Part shown: positions 49,472-58,395 of the stretch, piece by piece
Layout: each line of letters opens with the position of its first letter
Numbering within the stretch: position 1 is the stretch's first letter
Origin: an uncultured Muribaculaceae bacterium
GTDB lineage: Bacteria; Bacteroidota; Bacteroidia; Bacteroidales; Muribaculaceae
Direction: 5' to 3'
Length of the DNA stretch: 64,000 nt
Assembly (NCBI GenBank): GCA_910578395.1
Contig: CAJTPZ010000001.1
Location: forward strand, 248,001-312,000
Notes under the pieces: model-generated
The model's input: the letters and a program-made list of their open reading frames with translations, nothing else
Databases searched by the model: none
Told to the model about the DNA's origin: nothing
Translations under genes and position numbers: made by a program

Positions 49472-51115
49472 ATGGCAAGAGAAATAAAATTTGATATCAA
49501 AGCTCGCGAAGAGCTCAAAAAAGGCGTTGACGCACTCGCCGACGCAGTGAAAGTCACACTTGGTCCGAAAGGCCGCAACGTAATTATCGACAAGAAGTTC
49601 GGCGCACCCCACATCACCAAGGACGGCGTTACTGTAGCCCGTGAAATCGAGCTCGAGGATCCGTTCCAGAACATGGGCGCCCAACTCGTTAAGGAAGTTG
49701 CATCAAAGACCGGTGACGACGCAGGCGACGGCACGACAACCGCTACCGTTCTCGCACAAGCCATCATCACCGTAGGCCTGAAGAACGTTGCCGCCGGTGC
49801 TAATCCAATGGACATCAAGCGTGGCATCGACAAGGCTGTGGCAGTCGTAGTGAAAGGCATACATGCCCAGAGCCAGGAAGTAGGCGATGATCTTAAAAAG
49901 ATCGAAGATGTAGCCCGCATCTCGGCCAATAACGACGAAGCTATCGGACGTCTGATCGCCGAAGCCATGGAAAAAGTGAAGAAAGAGGGTGTAATCACCG
50001 TCGACGAAGCAAAAGGCACCGAGACATACGTAGACGTTGTCGAGGGTATGCAGTTTGACCGCGGTTATATCTCTCCATATTTCGTGACCGATACCGAGAA
50101 GATGGAGTGTGTTATGGAGAGCCCTTATGTGCTCATCTATGACCGCAAGATCTCCAACCTCAAAGACCTTCTTCCCATTCTGGAGCAGATCGCTCAGAGC
50201 GGACGTCCTCTGCTCATTGTAGCCGACGATGTCGATCAGGAAGCACTCGCTACTCTGGTAGTAAACCGTCTGCGCGGCTCTCTGAAAATCTGCGCAGTGA
50301 AGGCCCCCGGCTTCGGCGACCGCCGCAAAGCCATGCTTGAGGATATCGCAGTTCTCACCGGCGGCACAGTTGTATCGGAAGAGAAGGGCATGAGCCTCGA
50401 GACTTCAGGCATTGACGTTCTTGGCCGAGCCGAGAAAATCACAGTCAACAAAGACAACACCACCATCGTCAACGGCGCCGGCGACAAAGACGCTATCGCA
50501 GCACGCATAGGCCAGCTGAAGATCCAGATGGAAAACACTGTGAGCGATTACGAGAAAGAGAAATATCAGGAGCGTCTCGCCAAGCTTGCAGGCGGTGTAG
50601 CCGTGCTCCACATCGGTGCCCCCAGCGAGGTAGAGATGAAGGAGAAAAAAGACCGCGTAGATGACGCACTGAGCGCAACCCGCGCTGCTATCGCCGAGGG
50701 TATCGTGCCTGGTGGCGGCGTAGCTTACATCCGCTGCGTGGCTGATCTTGAGGATCTCAAGGGTGAGACCGAAGATGAAACAACCGGTATTCATATCGTG
50801 AAGCGCGCGATCGAGGAGCCCCTCCGCCAGATTGTAGCCAATGCAGGTCTTGAAGGTGCAGTGATCATCCAGAAGATCAAAGAAGGCAACGGTGACTATG
50901 GTTACAACGCCCGCACAGGCAACTACGAGAATCTTCTCGCCGCAGGTGTGATCGACCCGGCCAAGGTAACCCGCGTGGCTCTTGAAAACGCTGCTTCGAT
51001 TGCCGGCATGTTCCTCACCACCGAATGTGTGATCGCCGACAAAAAGGAAGATAAGCCTATTCCCCCGATGCCCGGCGGTGGCATGGGCGGCATGGGCGGC
51101 GGCATGGGAATGTAA
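49472..51115 (+). CDS. groEL: Chaperonin GroEL
   Basis: The 547-residue subunit has the equatorial ATP motifs VTLGPKGRNVIID and GDGTTTATVLAQ, the apical FDRGYISPYFVTD, and the C-terminal Gly-Met repeat tail (GGGMGGMGGGMGM). It forms the double-ring folding machine with GroES. It is the last gene of the groESL operon and is followed by two strong hairpins. Confidence 0.99.
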   Translation: MAREIKFDIKAREELKKGVDALADAVKVTLGPKGRNVIIDKKFGAPHITKDGVTVAREIELEDPFQNMGAQLVKEVASKTGDDAGDGTTTATVLAQAIITVGLKNVAAGANPMDIKRGIDKAVAVVVKGIHAQSQEVGDDLKKIEDVARISANNDEAIGRLIAEAMEKVKKEGVITVDEAKGTETYVDVVEGMQFDRGYISPYFVTDTEKMECVMESPYVLIYDRKISNLKDLLPILEQIAQSGRPLLIVADDVDQEALATLVVNRLRGSLKICAVKAPGFGDRRKAMLEDIAVLTGGTVVSEEKGMSLETSGIDVLGRAEKITVNKDNTTIVNGAGDKDAIAARIGQLKIQMENTVSDYEKEKYQERLAKLAGGVAVLHIGAPSEVEMKEKKDRVDDALSATRAAIAEGIVPGGGVAYIRCVADLEDLKGETEDETTGIHIVKRAIEEPLRQIVANAGLEGAVIIQKIKEGNGDYGYNARTGNYENLLAAGVIDPAKVTRVALENAASIAGMFLTTECVIADKKEDKPIPPMPGGGMGGMGGGMGM

Positions 51116-51131
51116 TCCTGACGCCAACCCG

Positions 51132-51174
51132 ATAGAAAAAGCGGAGAAGATAAAATCTTCTCCGCTTTTTCTAT
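51132..51174 (+). terminator. Rho-independent terminator of groESL
   Basis: A perfect 20 bp stem, ATAGAAAAAGCGGAGAAGAT (51132-51151) with its complement at 51155-51174, loop AAA, with the T5 tract inside the 3' arm and ATTTCTTTACTTT after it. Confidence 0.93.
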
Positions 51175-51210
51175 ATTTCTTTACTTTAGTGTAGCATAAC
51201 CTATTATACG

Positions 51211-51241
51211 AACAAAGGCGAGCTTAAAGCTCGCCTTTGTT
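51211..51241. terminator. Second, bidirectional terminator between groEL and gadC
   Basis: AACAAAGGCGAGCTT (51211-51225) pairs perfectly with AAGCTCGCCTTTGTT (51227-51241) around a single A. It can serve the plus-strand groESL transcript and the minus-strand gad operon that ends at 51268. Confidence 0.82.
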
Positions 51242-51267
51242 ATTCAATTCACTATAATTTAAAGCAG

Positions 51268-52827
51268 TCACTGATTTCCGGACTCCTCAAATGATTTCTG
51301 AGCAGCAACAAGCTTTGCCTGCGAGTCGGCATCTTTCTGCCAATGGAAAGGAACGAAATCACTCTTAGGATTCACCCATGAAGGCTTACGGAAATGAAGG
51401 ATTATAAAGGGAAGGATCACAAACAGAGCCACACCACCAAACAACACCGCATACCATACAGCGGGAGATCCCATAGGAATCTGGTCAGGAGGAATAAAGC
51501 TAAGCACAAATGCCAACAGGGATCCCAGAAAACCTACACCACCCACCAGCCACATAAGCCAGTTTCCACGACGGCCGATGCGGAACGGGCGCTTGGCATC
51601 CTTCATATTGTAACGCAAATAGATCGCAGCTGCAAACATCAACAAATAGGCAATCAGATACAACAATACCGTAAGCTGTGAAAGTATCTGATAGAAACTC
51701 TCAACCGAAGGCATAACCACAAACAGCATAGCAAGCAGAGTCACAGCCCCACCCTGAACAAAGAGAATATTTTTCTGAACACCCGATTTGTTTGTCTTCT
51801 GGAAAAATGGAGGCAAATATCCGGCCTGCCCGACCGCAAACACGCCTTTTGACGGACCGGCAACCCAAGTAAGAACTCCGGCAAGCACACCAAACGCAAG
51901 AGCAATAGCTATAACGGGGGTAAACCACTCCATGTGGAAATCCCTGAAATAATTGTCGAAGCCCACAAGCAGACTTTGCACCAGGTTTATGTCCTTAGCC
52001 GGAATAATAACACCAAGCGCATAGGTACCGAGCACAAATATCAGAACCGTAGCAATAGCTCCGCCAAACACTGCTTTGGGATAATCCACTGTCGGATTTC
52101 TCATTTCACGCACATGTATACCCGACATCTCCATGCCTGCGTAGAAAAGGAATATCGACGCGGCAAGAACCACATTGTCAAAATTGGAGAAATCGGGGAT
52201 GAAATCACTATGAAAATCCATCTGCGGCGTACCTCCCGAAACAAGATATATCACACCGCACACCACAAGAAGACCTGCCGGAATAATAGTACCGATGATG
52301 CCCCCTATCTTCGAGATCCTTCCTACCCAGCCAAGCCCCTTCATCGATATAAGGGTAGCAAGCCAATATATACCAAGCACCACTACTATTGTATAAATCT
52401 TATTGGATGCCAAATGAGAATCCGCCACATGGTCCATGCCTATGAACGCAAGCGATACAGCTCCGAATGTAAGCACTGTGGGAAACCATATAGTACTTTC
52501 AACCCACTGAAGCCATATCCCCAGGAACCCGGCTTTACGGCCGAACGCCTCTCCTATCCACCGGAACATGCCTCCCTGCTGGTAAGGAAACATTGCCGCC
52601 AGTTCAGCAGCTACAAGCGATACAGGAATCAGAAATACCAATGCCGCAAACAGATAGTAGAACGCGGAGCTCATTCCATACTCGGCTTCAGCCGGCAAAC
52701 CACGCAGCGAAACAACCGCCACGATGTTCATTATCATAAGGGTGAATACACCGAGCTTTGCCGCCGACTTCACTGCCGCCGCTTTCGACGAACCACCTCC
52801 GACACCTGATGTTGGTTTTGTTGCCAT
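51268..52827 (-). CDS. gadC: Glutamate:GABA antiporter
   Basis: A 519-residue APC-superfamily antiporter with about 12 helices; LKFLTIFAIMN-type start here reads KLGVFTLMIMNIVAVVSLRGLP, the phrase seen in GadC proteins. YQQGGMFRWIGEAFG and WLQWVESTIWFPTVLTFGAVSLAF follow. A polar C-terminal tail (about 35 residues, NPKSDFVPFHWQKDADSQ) resembles the pH-gating C-plug of GadC. It exchanges external glutamate or glutamine for internal GABA. It is the third gene after gadB and glsA. Confidence 0.93.
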   Translation of the reverse strand: MATKPTSGVGGGSSKAAAVKSAAKLGVFTLMIMNIVAVVSLRGLPAEAEYGMSSAFYYLFAALVFLIPVSLVAAELAAMFPYQQGGMFRWIGEAFGRKAGFLGIWLQWVESTIWFPTVLTFGAVSLAFIGMDHVADSHLASNKIYTIVVVLGIYWLATLISMKGLGWVGRISKIGGIIGTIIPAGLLVVCGVIYLVSGGTPQMDFHSDFIPDFSNFDNVVLAASIFLFYAGMEMSGIHVREMRNPTVDYPKAVFGGAIATVLIFVLGTYALGVIIPAKDINLVQSLLVGFDNYFRDFHMEWFTPVIAIALAFGVLAGVLTWVAGPSKGVFAVGQAGYLPPFFQKTNKSGVQKNILFVQGGAVTLLAMLFVVMPSVESFYQILSQLTVLLYLIAYLLMFAAAIYLRYNMKDAKRPFRIGRRGNWLMWLVGGVGFLGSLLAFVLSFIPPDQIPMGSPAVWYAVLFGGVALFVILPFIILHFRKPSWVNPKSDFVPFHWQKDADSQAKLVAAQKSFEESGNQ

Positions 52828-52844
52828 ATTCGATTCTGTTTAAA

Positions 52845-53810
52845 TTATTTCTGTATAGTCACACGATTTCCGTCCATCACCCCGAGTCCAAGCGACTGCA
52901 TGAATGTCTTTACGGCAGCCTGCGCTTTCACCGAATTGCCGGCAACGTCGAGTGGCGGCGCAAACGCCGCAATACCAAGCACACCCGGCAAAACGCCCAA
53001 CACACCACCTCCGACTCCGCTCTTTGCCGGTATACCAGAAGTATATAGCCAGTCACCTGAAGACTGATAGAACCCGACTGTAGCTATAAGCGTCGTTATC
53101 TTTGGCGCTATTTCCGCATCAAAAACCCGATCGGAAGTCAACGGGCTTACCCCACCATTGGCGATTGTTGCCGCCATTACAGCAAGCTGATCAGTTGTTA
53201 TTCCCAAAGAACACTGACGAGTATACAGATCCAGACTCATTTCCACATCATCATAAATGCGGCCATAGTCTTTCAGCAGCCATGCAATAGCACGATTATT
53301 GAAATTAGTAGCGCTCTCACTCTTATAAAGCTCGTCTATAAGCTGCGGTTCAGACCCGCACAGAGCAGTTATATTGTCGGTTATAGCTTTCCACTTAGCT
53401 TCGGAGTCACCTTTTGGCCCGATCATCGAACATGCCGAAATTGCCCCTGCATTGACAAGAGGAGTAGACGGATGGTCGTTTTCAAGAAGTATCGCAATAA
53501 TCGAATTGAACGGAAGTCCTGTCGCATCCGCTCCTATTTTCTCAAGCACTCCCTCAGGACCATGCTGGATCATTGCGAGTATCGCGGTAGGCACTTTAGA
53601 GACCGACTCTATGCCAAACTTATAGGATGTGTCGCCGATACTTATCGACGTACCGTCGGTAAGCATCACACTCAAACCAAACAATCCGGAGTCAATATCA
53701 GCCAGGTAGGGAATGTAATCGGCATTGGCACCTCCGGTAAGATTTTTGGCGGCATCATAGGCATCCTGGGCAGCTTTCCTTATCTGCGCCTCACTTATTG
53801 TCTTATCCAT
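52845..53810 (-). CDS. glsA: Glutaminase A
   Basis: This serine-dependent, beta-lactamase-like glutaminase has the catalytic SxxK as SVSK in FGIESVSKVPTAI. It also has PFNSIIAI, NPLVNAGAI-like STPLVNAGAISACSMI, YKSESATNFNNRAIAWLL, YTRQCSLGITTDQLAVMAATIANGG and SGVGGGVLGVLPG. It converts glutamine to glutamate and ammonia, which both feeds GadB and neutralises acid. I chose the ATG at 53810 (321 aa); the frame is open to 53882 but the extra residues do not look like the family. It lies between gadB and gadC. Confidence 0.95.
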   Translation of the reverse strand: MDKTISEAQIRKAAQDAYDAAKNLTGGANADYIPYLADIDSGLFGLSVMLTDGTSISIGDTSYKFGIESVSKVPTAILAMIQHGPEGVLEKIGADATGLPFNSIIAILLENDHPSTPLVNAGAISACSMIGPKGDSEAKWKAITDNITALCGSEPQLIDELYKSESATNFNNRAIAWLLKDYGRIYDDVEMSLDLYTRQCSLGITTDQLAVMAATIANGGVSPLTSDRVFDAEIAPKITTLIATVGFYQSSGDWLYTSGIPAKSGVGGGVLGVLPGVLGIAAFAPPLDVAGNSVKAQAAVKTFMQSLGLGVMDGNRVTIQK

Positions 53811-53898
53811 ATCATCAGTACTAAAAACAAACCGGCCGGCCACGCAGTCATGCTGCCAAAGCCGACCGGTCATTATCATCAATAAACCTTATAATAAC

Positions 53899-55323
53899 CT
53901 ACTTACCGGTATGATTAAACGTTTTTACAGCCAGCGGCACATTCTTTTCCATGGCAATACGCGATGGTGTAGGATATTCAAGAGCGTTCAACTCTGTGAT
54001 AGCGAAGCGTATGTCATTAAGAAGCTGGTCGGCCATATCCCGACTGAATCCCTGCTTGCAAAGCACTCGCATCACAACAATGTTCTGAATATCGGCCGGC
54101 AGTGTATATGCCGGAACCATCCACCCCTTCTGAGCGAGCTTGTCCTGAAGATCGAAAAGTGTCCATTTAGCCGATTTCTGGAAATCGGGTTTCATCAGCC
54201 ATGTGAATATAGGATTAGGCACTTCCTGAGAATACGGCTGGAATTCAGCCATAGCGCCCACCTGTTGGTGAAGGTACTTTGCAATCGAGAGTGAGTTATA
54301 CTGGATATTCTTATACCCCTCGAAACCGAGACGGATAAACTGATAATACTGACCGAGAATCTGAGCTGCCGGACGGGAGAAATTAAGACCCACCTGTGCG
54401 ATTTCGGCTCCGAGATAATTAACACTGAACGACATCACATCGGGAAGATATTTCTTGTCTTTCCAGACAACCCATCCCAGACCCGGATATACAAGACCGA
54501 ACTTATGTCCCGAGGTGCTGATTGAGAGTACCCATTTAAGCCGGAAATCCCATTTGCGGTCAGGATCAAGGAAAGGCAAAATGAAACCTCCGCTGGCTGC
54601 ATCGACATGGATGGGTATGTCATATCCGGTCCGGGCATTGAATTCATCCAATGCCTTGTCAAGAGCCTCCACATCATCGTTAAGTCCTGTCCAGGTCACA
54701 CCTTCTATAGGAACCACGCATATAGTGTTTTCATCACACATTTTAAGCGCTTCAGCCGGATCAAGAGTCGTTTTTTCAAGAGTGAGAGGCACTGTTCGCA
54801 TCTCTATCTGCCAGAGTTGTGCAAATTTCTCCCAAACCACCTGATAACCTGTAGATATCACGAAGTTCGGCTTATCGAAAGGCTTGCCTGCTTTCTGTCG
54901 CCTTTCGCGCCATCTTATCCATGCCGCAATTCCACCAAGCATACATGCTTCGGAGGAGCCTATGGCAAGAGCACCTGTTTTCCATGTATTTGTTTCAGGT
55001 GTATTCCAAAGATTAGCAATAATGTTGATACATTTGCCATTCATAACTGCGATACGCGGATATTCCGTCTCATCAATATAATTGATGTTGATAGCCTCGT
55101 TCATTAGTTTTGTGGCATACTCATCCATATAGGTCGTCACAAACGTAGCAAGATTGAGACGTGGCTGAGTCTGTGCAAATGTTTCATCTTTTACCATCTG
55201 ATAGGCAATCTGAGGCGTTGTAGGCCCATCGGGGATCTTGTCGACCGGAGCCGGCTGCAACATGGCGTCGGAACCGAAAACATCGGTCTTGGCATCACCA
55301 TATCGGTAATTTTTGTCAATCAT
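53899..55323 (-). CDS. gadB: Glutamate decarboxylase
   Basis: This PLP enzyme decarboxylates glutamate to GABA, consuming a proton. The cofactor lysine lies in SISTSGHKFGLVYPGLGWVVW, and the Asp that contacts the PLP ring lies in IHVDAASGGFILPF. GSSEACMLGG near residue 127 is the usual phosphate-side loop. At 474 residues it is full length. It is the first gene of gadB-glsA-gadC, an acid-resistance and GABA-producing operon known from gut Bacteroides. Confidence 0.97.
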   Translation of the reverse strand: MIDKNYRYGDAKTDVFGSDAMLQPAPVDKIPDGPTTPQIAYQMVKDETFAQTQPRLNLATFVTTYMDEYATKLMNEAININYIDETEYPRIAVMNGKCINIIANLWNTPETNTWKTGALAIGSSEACMLGGIAAWIRWRERRQKAGKPFDKPNFVISTGYQVVWEKFAQLWQIEMRTVPLTLEKTTLDPAEALKMCDENTICVVPIEGVTWTGLNDDVEALDKALDEFNARTGYDIPIHVDAASGGFILPFLDPDRKWDFRLKWVLSISTSGHKFGLVYPGLGWVVWKDKKYLPDVMSFSVNYLGAEIAQVGLNFSRPAAQILGQYYQFIRLGFEGYKNIQYNSLSIAKYLHQQVGAMAEFQPYSQEVPNPIFTWLMKPDFQKSAKWTLFDLQDKLAQKGWMVPAYTLPADIQNIVVMRVLCKQGFSRDMADQLLNDIRFAITELNALEYPTPSRIAMEKNVPLAVKTFNHTGK

Positions 55324-55446
55324 AGTATTAAATTTAAGTTATTTATGGCCGGAGCACCATGCCGGTAGCAGCGCCTCTAATTAATAGTATAACATACCTA
55401 TCAATGAATTGTTCTTAATCAAAACCGATAGACTATAAATAAAATA

Positions 55447-55477
55447 AAGGCGTATACCGATAATCGATATACGCCTT
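55447..55477 (-). terminator. Terminator of rpmE2
   Basis: AAGGCGTATA (55447-55456) pairs with TATACGCCTT (55468-55477), and the inner CGAT/ATCG pairs extend the stem past one mismatch. Read on the minus strand, TATTTTATTTATAG follows. The rest of 55324-55446, upstream of gadB, holds no gene; no confident promoter was found there. Confidence 0.82.
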
Positions 55478-55512
55478 AAAGGTCTTATGCAACCTATTGA
55501 TTCAGTTGCTGC

Positions 55513-55767
55513 TTAGTTCTTCTTACGGTTGCCGTAGCGGCTCATGAACTTGTCTACGCGACCAGCGGTGTCAACAAGCTTCTGCTTGCCTGTGAAGAAT
55601 GGATGCGACGAGCTGGTGATTTCAAGTTTTACCAGAGGATAAGTCACACCGTCAATTTCGATTGTCTCACGTGTAGCTACAGTGCTACGTGTGATGAAGA
55701 TCTCTTCGTTGGACATGTCCTTGAACACCACTTCGCGATAGGAGGAGGGATGGATGTCTTTTTTCAT
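55513..55767 (-). CDS. rpmE2: 50S ribosomal protein bL31, type B
   Basis: An 84-residue protein beginning MKKDIHPSSYREVVFKDMS and ending in the L31 pattern SSSHPFFTGKQKLVDTAGRVDKFMSRYGNR. It lacks the zinc-binding cysteines of type A L31, which defines the zinc-independent type B form. It sits in a single-gene unit with its own promoter box and terminator. Confidence 0.97.
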   Translation of the reverse strand: MKKDIHPSSYREVVFKDMSNEEIFITRSTVATRETIEIDGVTYPLVKLEITSSSHPFFTGKQKLVDTAGRVDKFMSRYGNRKKN

Positions 55768-55843
55768 CGTTATATCGTCTTGATTATTTCCTTGCAGTTG
55801 AGTTTTACACCCGCTGGTAAGGCGGTTTTGTAGTAATGGCCTG

Positions 55844-55872
55844 CAAATTTACACATTTTATTTTGCATCCAA
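55844..55872 (-). promoter_or_regulatory. Promoter of rpmE2
   Basis: On the minus strand TTGG (55872-55869) and TAAATTTG (55851-55844, exact) are 17 nt apart, slightly shorter than usual. The leader would be about 70 nt. Confidence 0.55.
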
Positions 55873-55903
55873 GCCCTTTTTCCTGTGTTTTTTCAAGTTT
55901 TTT

Positions 55904-56437
55904 TCAGGAATACGGCAGACAGGGCTCTTGCGGCCAACGGTTGATAACATCGACAACCTCAGCATAATGAGGTTCTTCAGTTATATTCCTTACCAGATCG
56001 CTATAAATCACCTTACCGTTACCGTCAATCACAACAACGGCGCGTGCAAGCAATCCGGCAAGTGGTCCATCGACAATCTGCACGCCATAATTTTTCACAA
56101 ACTCAGGCGAACGGAAAGCTGATGCAGGCGTAACCCTTTCAAGTCCTTCCGCCACACAAAACCGGCCTGCCGCAAAAGGCAGATCCATTGACACACAAAG
56201 GACCTCTGTATTTTCAAGTTTAGACATTTCCTGATTGAAACGACGCACACTTGCAGCACAAACCGGAGTATCGAGACTGGGGAATATATTAAGCACCACA
56301 CGTTTACCTATATAATCCGCATTTTTAACCTCCTTGAGATCCGGAGTCACAAGCTTGAAATCAGGAGCTTTCTGTCCAACAGCAGGCAGACTGCCATAGG
56401 TGTGGCACTCATGTTCTTTAAAATAGATAGTTTCCAT
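55904..56437 (-). CDS. tpx: Thiol peroxidase (atypical 2-Cys peroxiredoxin)
   Basis: The peroxidatic Cys is in FPSLDTPVCAASVRRFNQE and the resolving Cys in FAAGRFCVAEGLE, about 34 residues later, which is the Tpx spacing. The beginning FKEHECHTYGSLPAVGQKAPDFKLV is close to the family start. It reduces hydroperoxides in the cytosol with thioredoxin. At 177 residues it is near the usual length. It is encoded alone, 45 nt downstream of an unrelated gene on the same strand. Confidence 0.96.
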   Translation of the reverse strand: METIYFKEHECHTYGSLPAVGQKAPDFKLVTPDLKEVKNADYIGKRVVLNIFPSLDTPVCAASVRRFNQEMSKLENTEVLCVSMDLPFAAGRFCVAEGLERVTPASAFRSPEFVKNYGVQIVDGPLAGLLARAVVVIDGNGKVIYSDLVRNITEEPHYAEVVDVINRWPQEPCLPYS

Positions 56438-56482
56438 AGTAAGTTTTTAATTAGAGAAGAATATCATGACTACCCGCATCAT

Positions 56483-57745
56483 TTATCGTGCGAGAGCCAC
56501 TTTCTTTATAACGTCGGATTCAAGATCCTTGTTGTAGCCCACCACTACATCGACAACCCGGCCGGTCTGACCGGCAATAACGATCGATGGTGTTTCTGTC
56601 ACACCAAACTCACGAATAACGTTACGGCCTCCATAGAGCAGCGTCTCTCCCTGTTGCACTCCGCCGGGAATGGCATCAACCACGTCATCGGGACGCGAAG
56701 ACATAAAAACCCAGACAATGTCGCTCGTAAACGGCAAAGATGCAACAGCATTTCTGACAGCCTTTGCCGCATCGGGTGTTGTAGAGACATTCTCGTCGAC
56801 GAAAGCTATCACAGTAGGCACCGCGAATTTTTCTCCGCGCGGATGCGTGTAGCGTGATCCGGAAGCCGACTGCAAGGCAATCTCAGGCACAGGCTGGCCG
56901 GGAAGGCTCGTGAGGCGGTAATTTTTCTCGCGGAAACGGGTGAATACATCAGGATAAATCTCCATAACCTCATCCTCAGTTACAGGCACATCTCGAGAAA
57001 CGACATCTCCCCCGGGCACTGAATAACGTACAGTAACGGTCTGCTCGCTAATAGTTCCGGGGCTCATCTCCCTCACTATCCTGCGCGGAACCATTGTTTC
57101 CGTATCAAAAACATAAGTCAGTTCTCCCACAATCTCACCATTTATCTCCTGGTCGGCTCTAAGAACCGATGCCGGAAGCCCATCGACACTTACATTCTCA
57201 TTCCATGTGACAGTATAAGTGGAGTCGGAAATTATACGCTCGATCTCGTCGGCAAGGAAGTACGGAAGCACATCCATGAACTGTGTGCTGCGCTGCACTC
57301 CTCCGTCGGCCGAAAGAAACGGATCGGGATTATCGTCGAAATGGTATTCACGCAGACGCGAGTCACGGAAACGATACAGGTGTCCAGCGAAATAAGAAGT
57401 GAATCCTTTGGAGACTGTACCTTCGGGTGAGGGAAGAGTCCACTCCACCAAATAGTCGACAGGCAACAGAGTATCCGACCCGGCGGCGCGGCTCAGAGCC
57501 ACTATACCGTAGTCAATCTGGTCTCGGTCATCAGCCGCCATGGGCAATGTCACTTCAACAGCCGCCAGCACTTTGCAGTCGGCCATATTTCTGAGACGCG
57601 CCGGAATGTCCTGCGGCACAACAGCGACCGCCGCCACCGCAAACAGCACAAAGAGCGCTATCCATAACAGTGCGACCACAATTCCCAGGCCGATCATGCG
57701 CCTGATACGGCACTTCTCTTCTGTCTTACAATTACGCGAATACAT
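56483..57745 (-). CDS. Membrane-anchored protein with LolA-like and thioredoxin-like segments, unknown function
   Basis: From the ATG at 57745 the protein has 420 residues: a basic N-terminus, one transmembrane anchor (IGLGIVVALLWIALFVLFAVAAVAVV), then a beta-rich periplasmic domain with GIVALSRAAGSDTLLPVDYLVEW and RADQEINGEIVGELTYVFDTETMVPRRIVRE that recalls LolA-type carriers. The C-terminal part resembles a thioredoxin fold (TVIAFVDENVSTTPDAAKAV, cis-Pro loop ETPSIVIAG) but has no CxxC, so it should not be a redox enzyme. The start at 57790 is rejected because it lies inside a hairpin. I do not recognise an exact family. Confidence 0.65.
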   Translation of the reverse strand: MYSRNCKTEEKCRIRRMIGLGIVVALLWIALFVLFAVAAVAVVPQDIPARLRNMADCKVLAAVEVTLPMAADDRDQIDYGIVALSRAAGSDTLLPVDYLVEWTLPSPEGTVSKGFTSYFAGHLYRFRDSRLREYHFDDNPDPFLSADGGVQRSTQFMDVLPYFLADEIERIISDSTYTVTWNENVSVDGLPASVLRADQEINGEIVGELTYVFDTETMVPRRIVREMSPGTISEQTVTVRYSVPGGDVVSRDVPVTEDEVMEIYPDVFTRFREKNYRLTSLPGQPVPEIALQSASGSRYTHPRGEKFAVPTVIAFVDENVSTTPDAAKAVRNAVASLPFTSDIVWVFMSSRPDDVVDAIPGGVQQGETLLYGGRNVIREFGVTETPSIVIAGQTGRVVDVVVGYNKDLESDVIKKVALAR

Positions 57746-57773
57746 AAAATCCCTATCATGTGATGAACAAACA

Positions 57774-57802
57774 CGAGAGACTTTCCTCAAGAAAATCTCT
57801 CG
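57774..57802. terminator. Hairpin between the 5-formyl-THF cyclo-ligase gene and the unknown membrane protein gene
   Basis: CGAGAGACTTTC (57774-57785) pairs with GAAAATCTCTCG (57791-57802) with one off-pair, loop CTCAA. No strong T tract follows on either strand, so it is only a probable terminator or transcript-stabilising hairpin. Confidence 0.5.
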
Positions 57803-57832
57803 TTAATAAAACATCCGATGGGATAAATAAGT

Positions 57833-58387
57833 TCAACGGCGACGAATCCTTATGGCATGAGACTGGGTTATGACAACATCAACACCTACATCATGGGGCT
57901 CGACCTCTATACCTTCCTCGATAAGCTGAAAGTCATAACCTACACCTATTTTCACCGCCTTGGCAGTGGCAAGCAGCCGGTCATAATATCCTTTGCCCCG
58001 CCCTACCCGGTTACCGCAACGGTCAAACCCTACGGCCGGGACCACAATAAGTTCGATCTGAGATATATCGCATGTCTCATCGCCTTGAGGCTCTTCGATG
58101 TGAAAGGCGCCAAGCGCAAGACGGGTGCGGTCGTATGGCAAAATTTCAAGATCCAGACCATTGACACGGGGCAAGAAAAAGCGCTTGCGTGTATGCCACC
58201 GATCTATGAATTCGAGTGTTGACAGCTCATCGGGCAATGAGTGATAAAGCAAAATATTGTCAGCCACCAGAAATGCGGCAGTACGCTCAAGACGGCGAAA
58301 CACGTCATTGGCAGCATCACTTCGCTCTTTTGCAGTCAGCAGACTTTTCTGAGCCTTGACCCTGCGTCGTATCTCTTCTTTTTTCAT
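57833..58387 (-). CDS. 5-formyltetrahydrofolate cyclo-ligase
   Basis: The family signature is the C-terminal VPAVGFDRCGNRVGRGKGYYDRLLA, with the GRGKGYYD ATP/phosphate loop. The basic N-terminus MKKEEIRRRVKAQKSLL is also typical. It recycles 5-formyl-THF to 5,10-methenyl-THF with ATP. I chose the ATG at 58387 (184 aa); the longer frame would begin with a TTG at 58399. It follows the CtpA-type protease gene by 8 nt. Confidence 0.95.
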   Translation of the reverse strand: MKKEEIRRRVKAQKSLLTAKERSDAANDVFRRLERTAAFLVADNILLYHSLPDELSTLEFIDRWHTRKRFFLPRVNGLDLEILPYDRTRLALGAFHIEEPQGDETCDISQIELIVVPAVGFDRCGNRVGRGKGYYDRLLATAKAVKIGVGYDFQLIEEGIEVEPHDVGVDVVITQSHAIRIRRR

Positions 58388-58395
58388 TATCCAAA

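Noticed and set aside
51076..51115. Repetitive GGC/ATG sequence at the end of groEL, possible tandem repeat
   Set aside because: It encodes the normal Gly-Met tail of GroEL.
51934..52809. A 291-codon open frame antisense to gadC
   Set aside because: It is a shadow of a membrane-protein gene: His/Tyr/Lys/Arg-rich, with no domain pattern.
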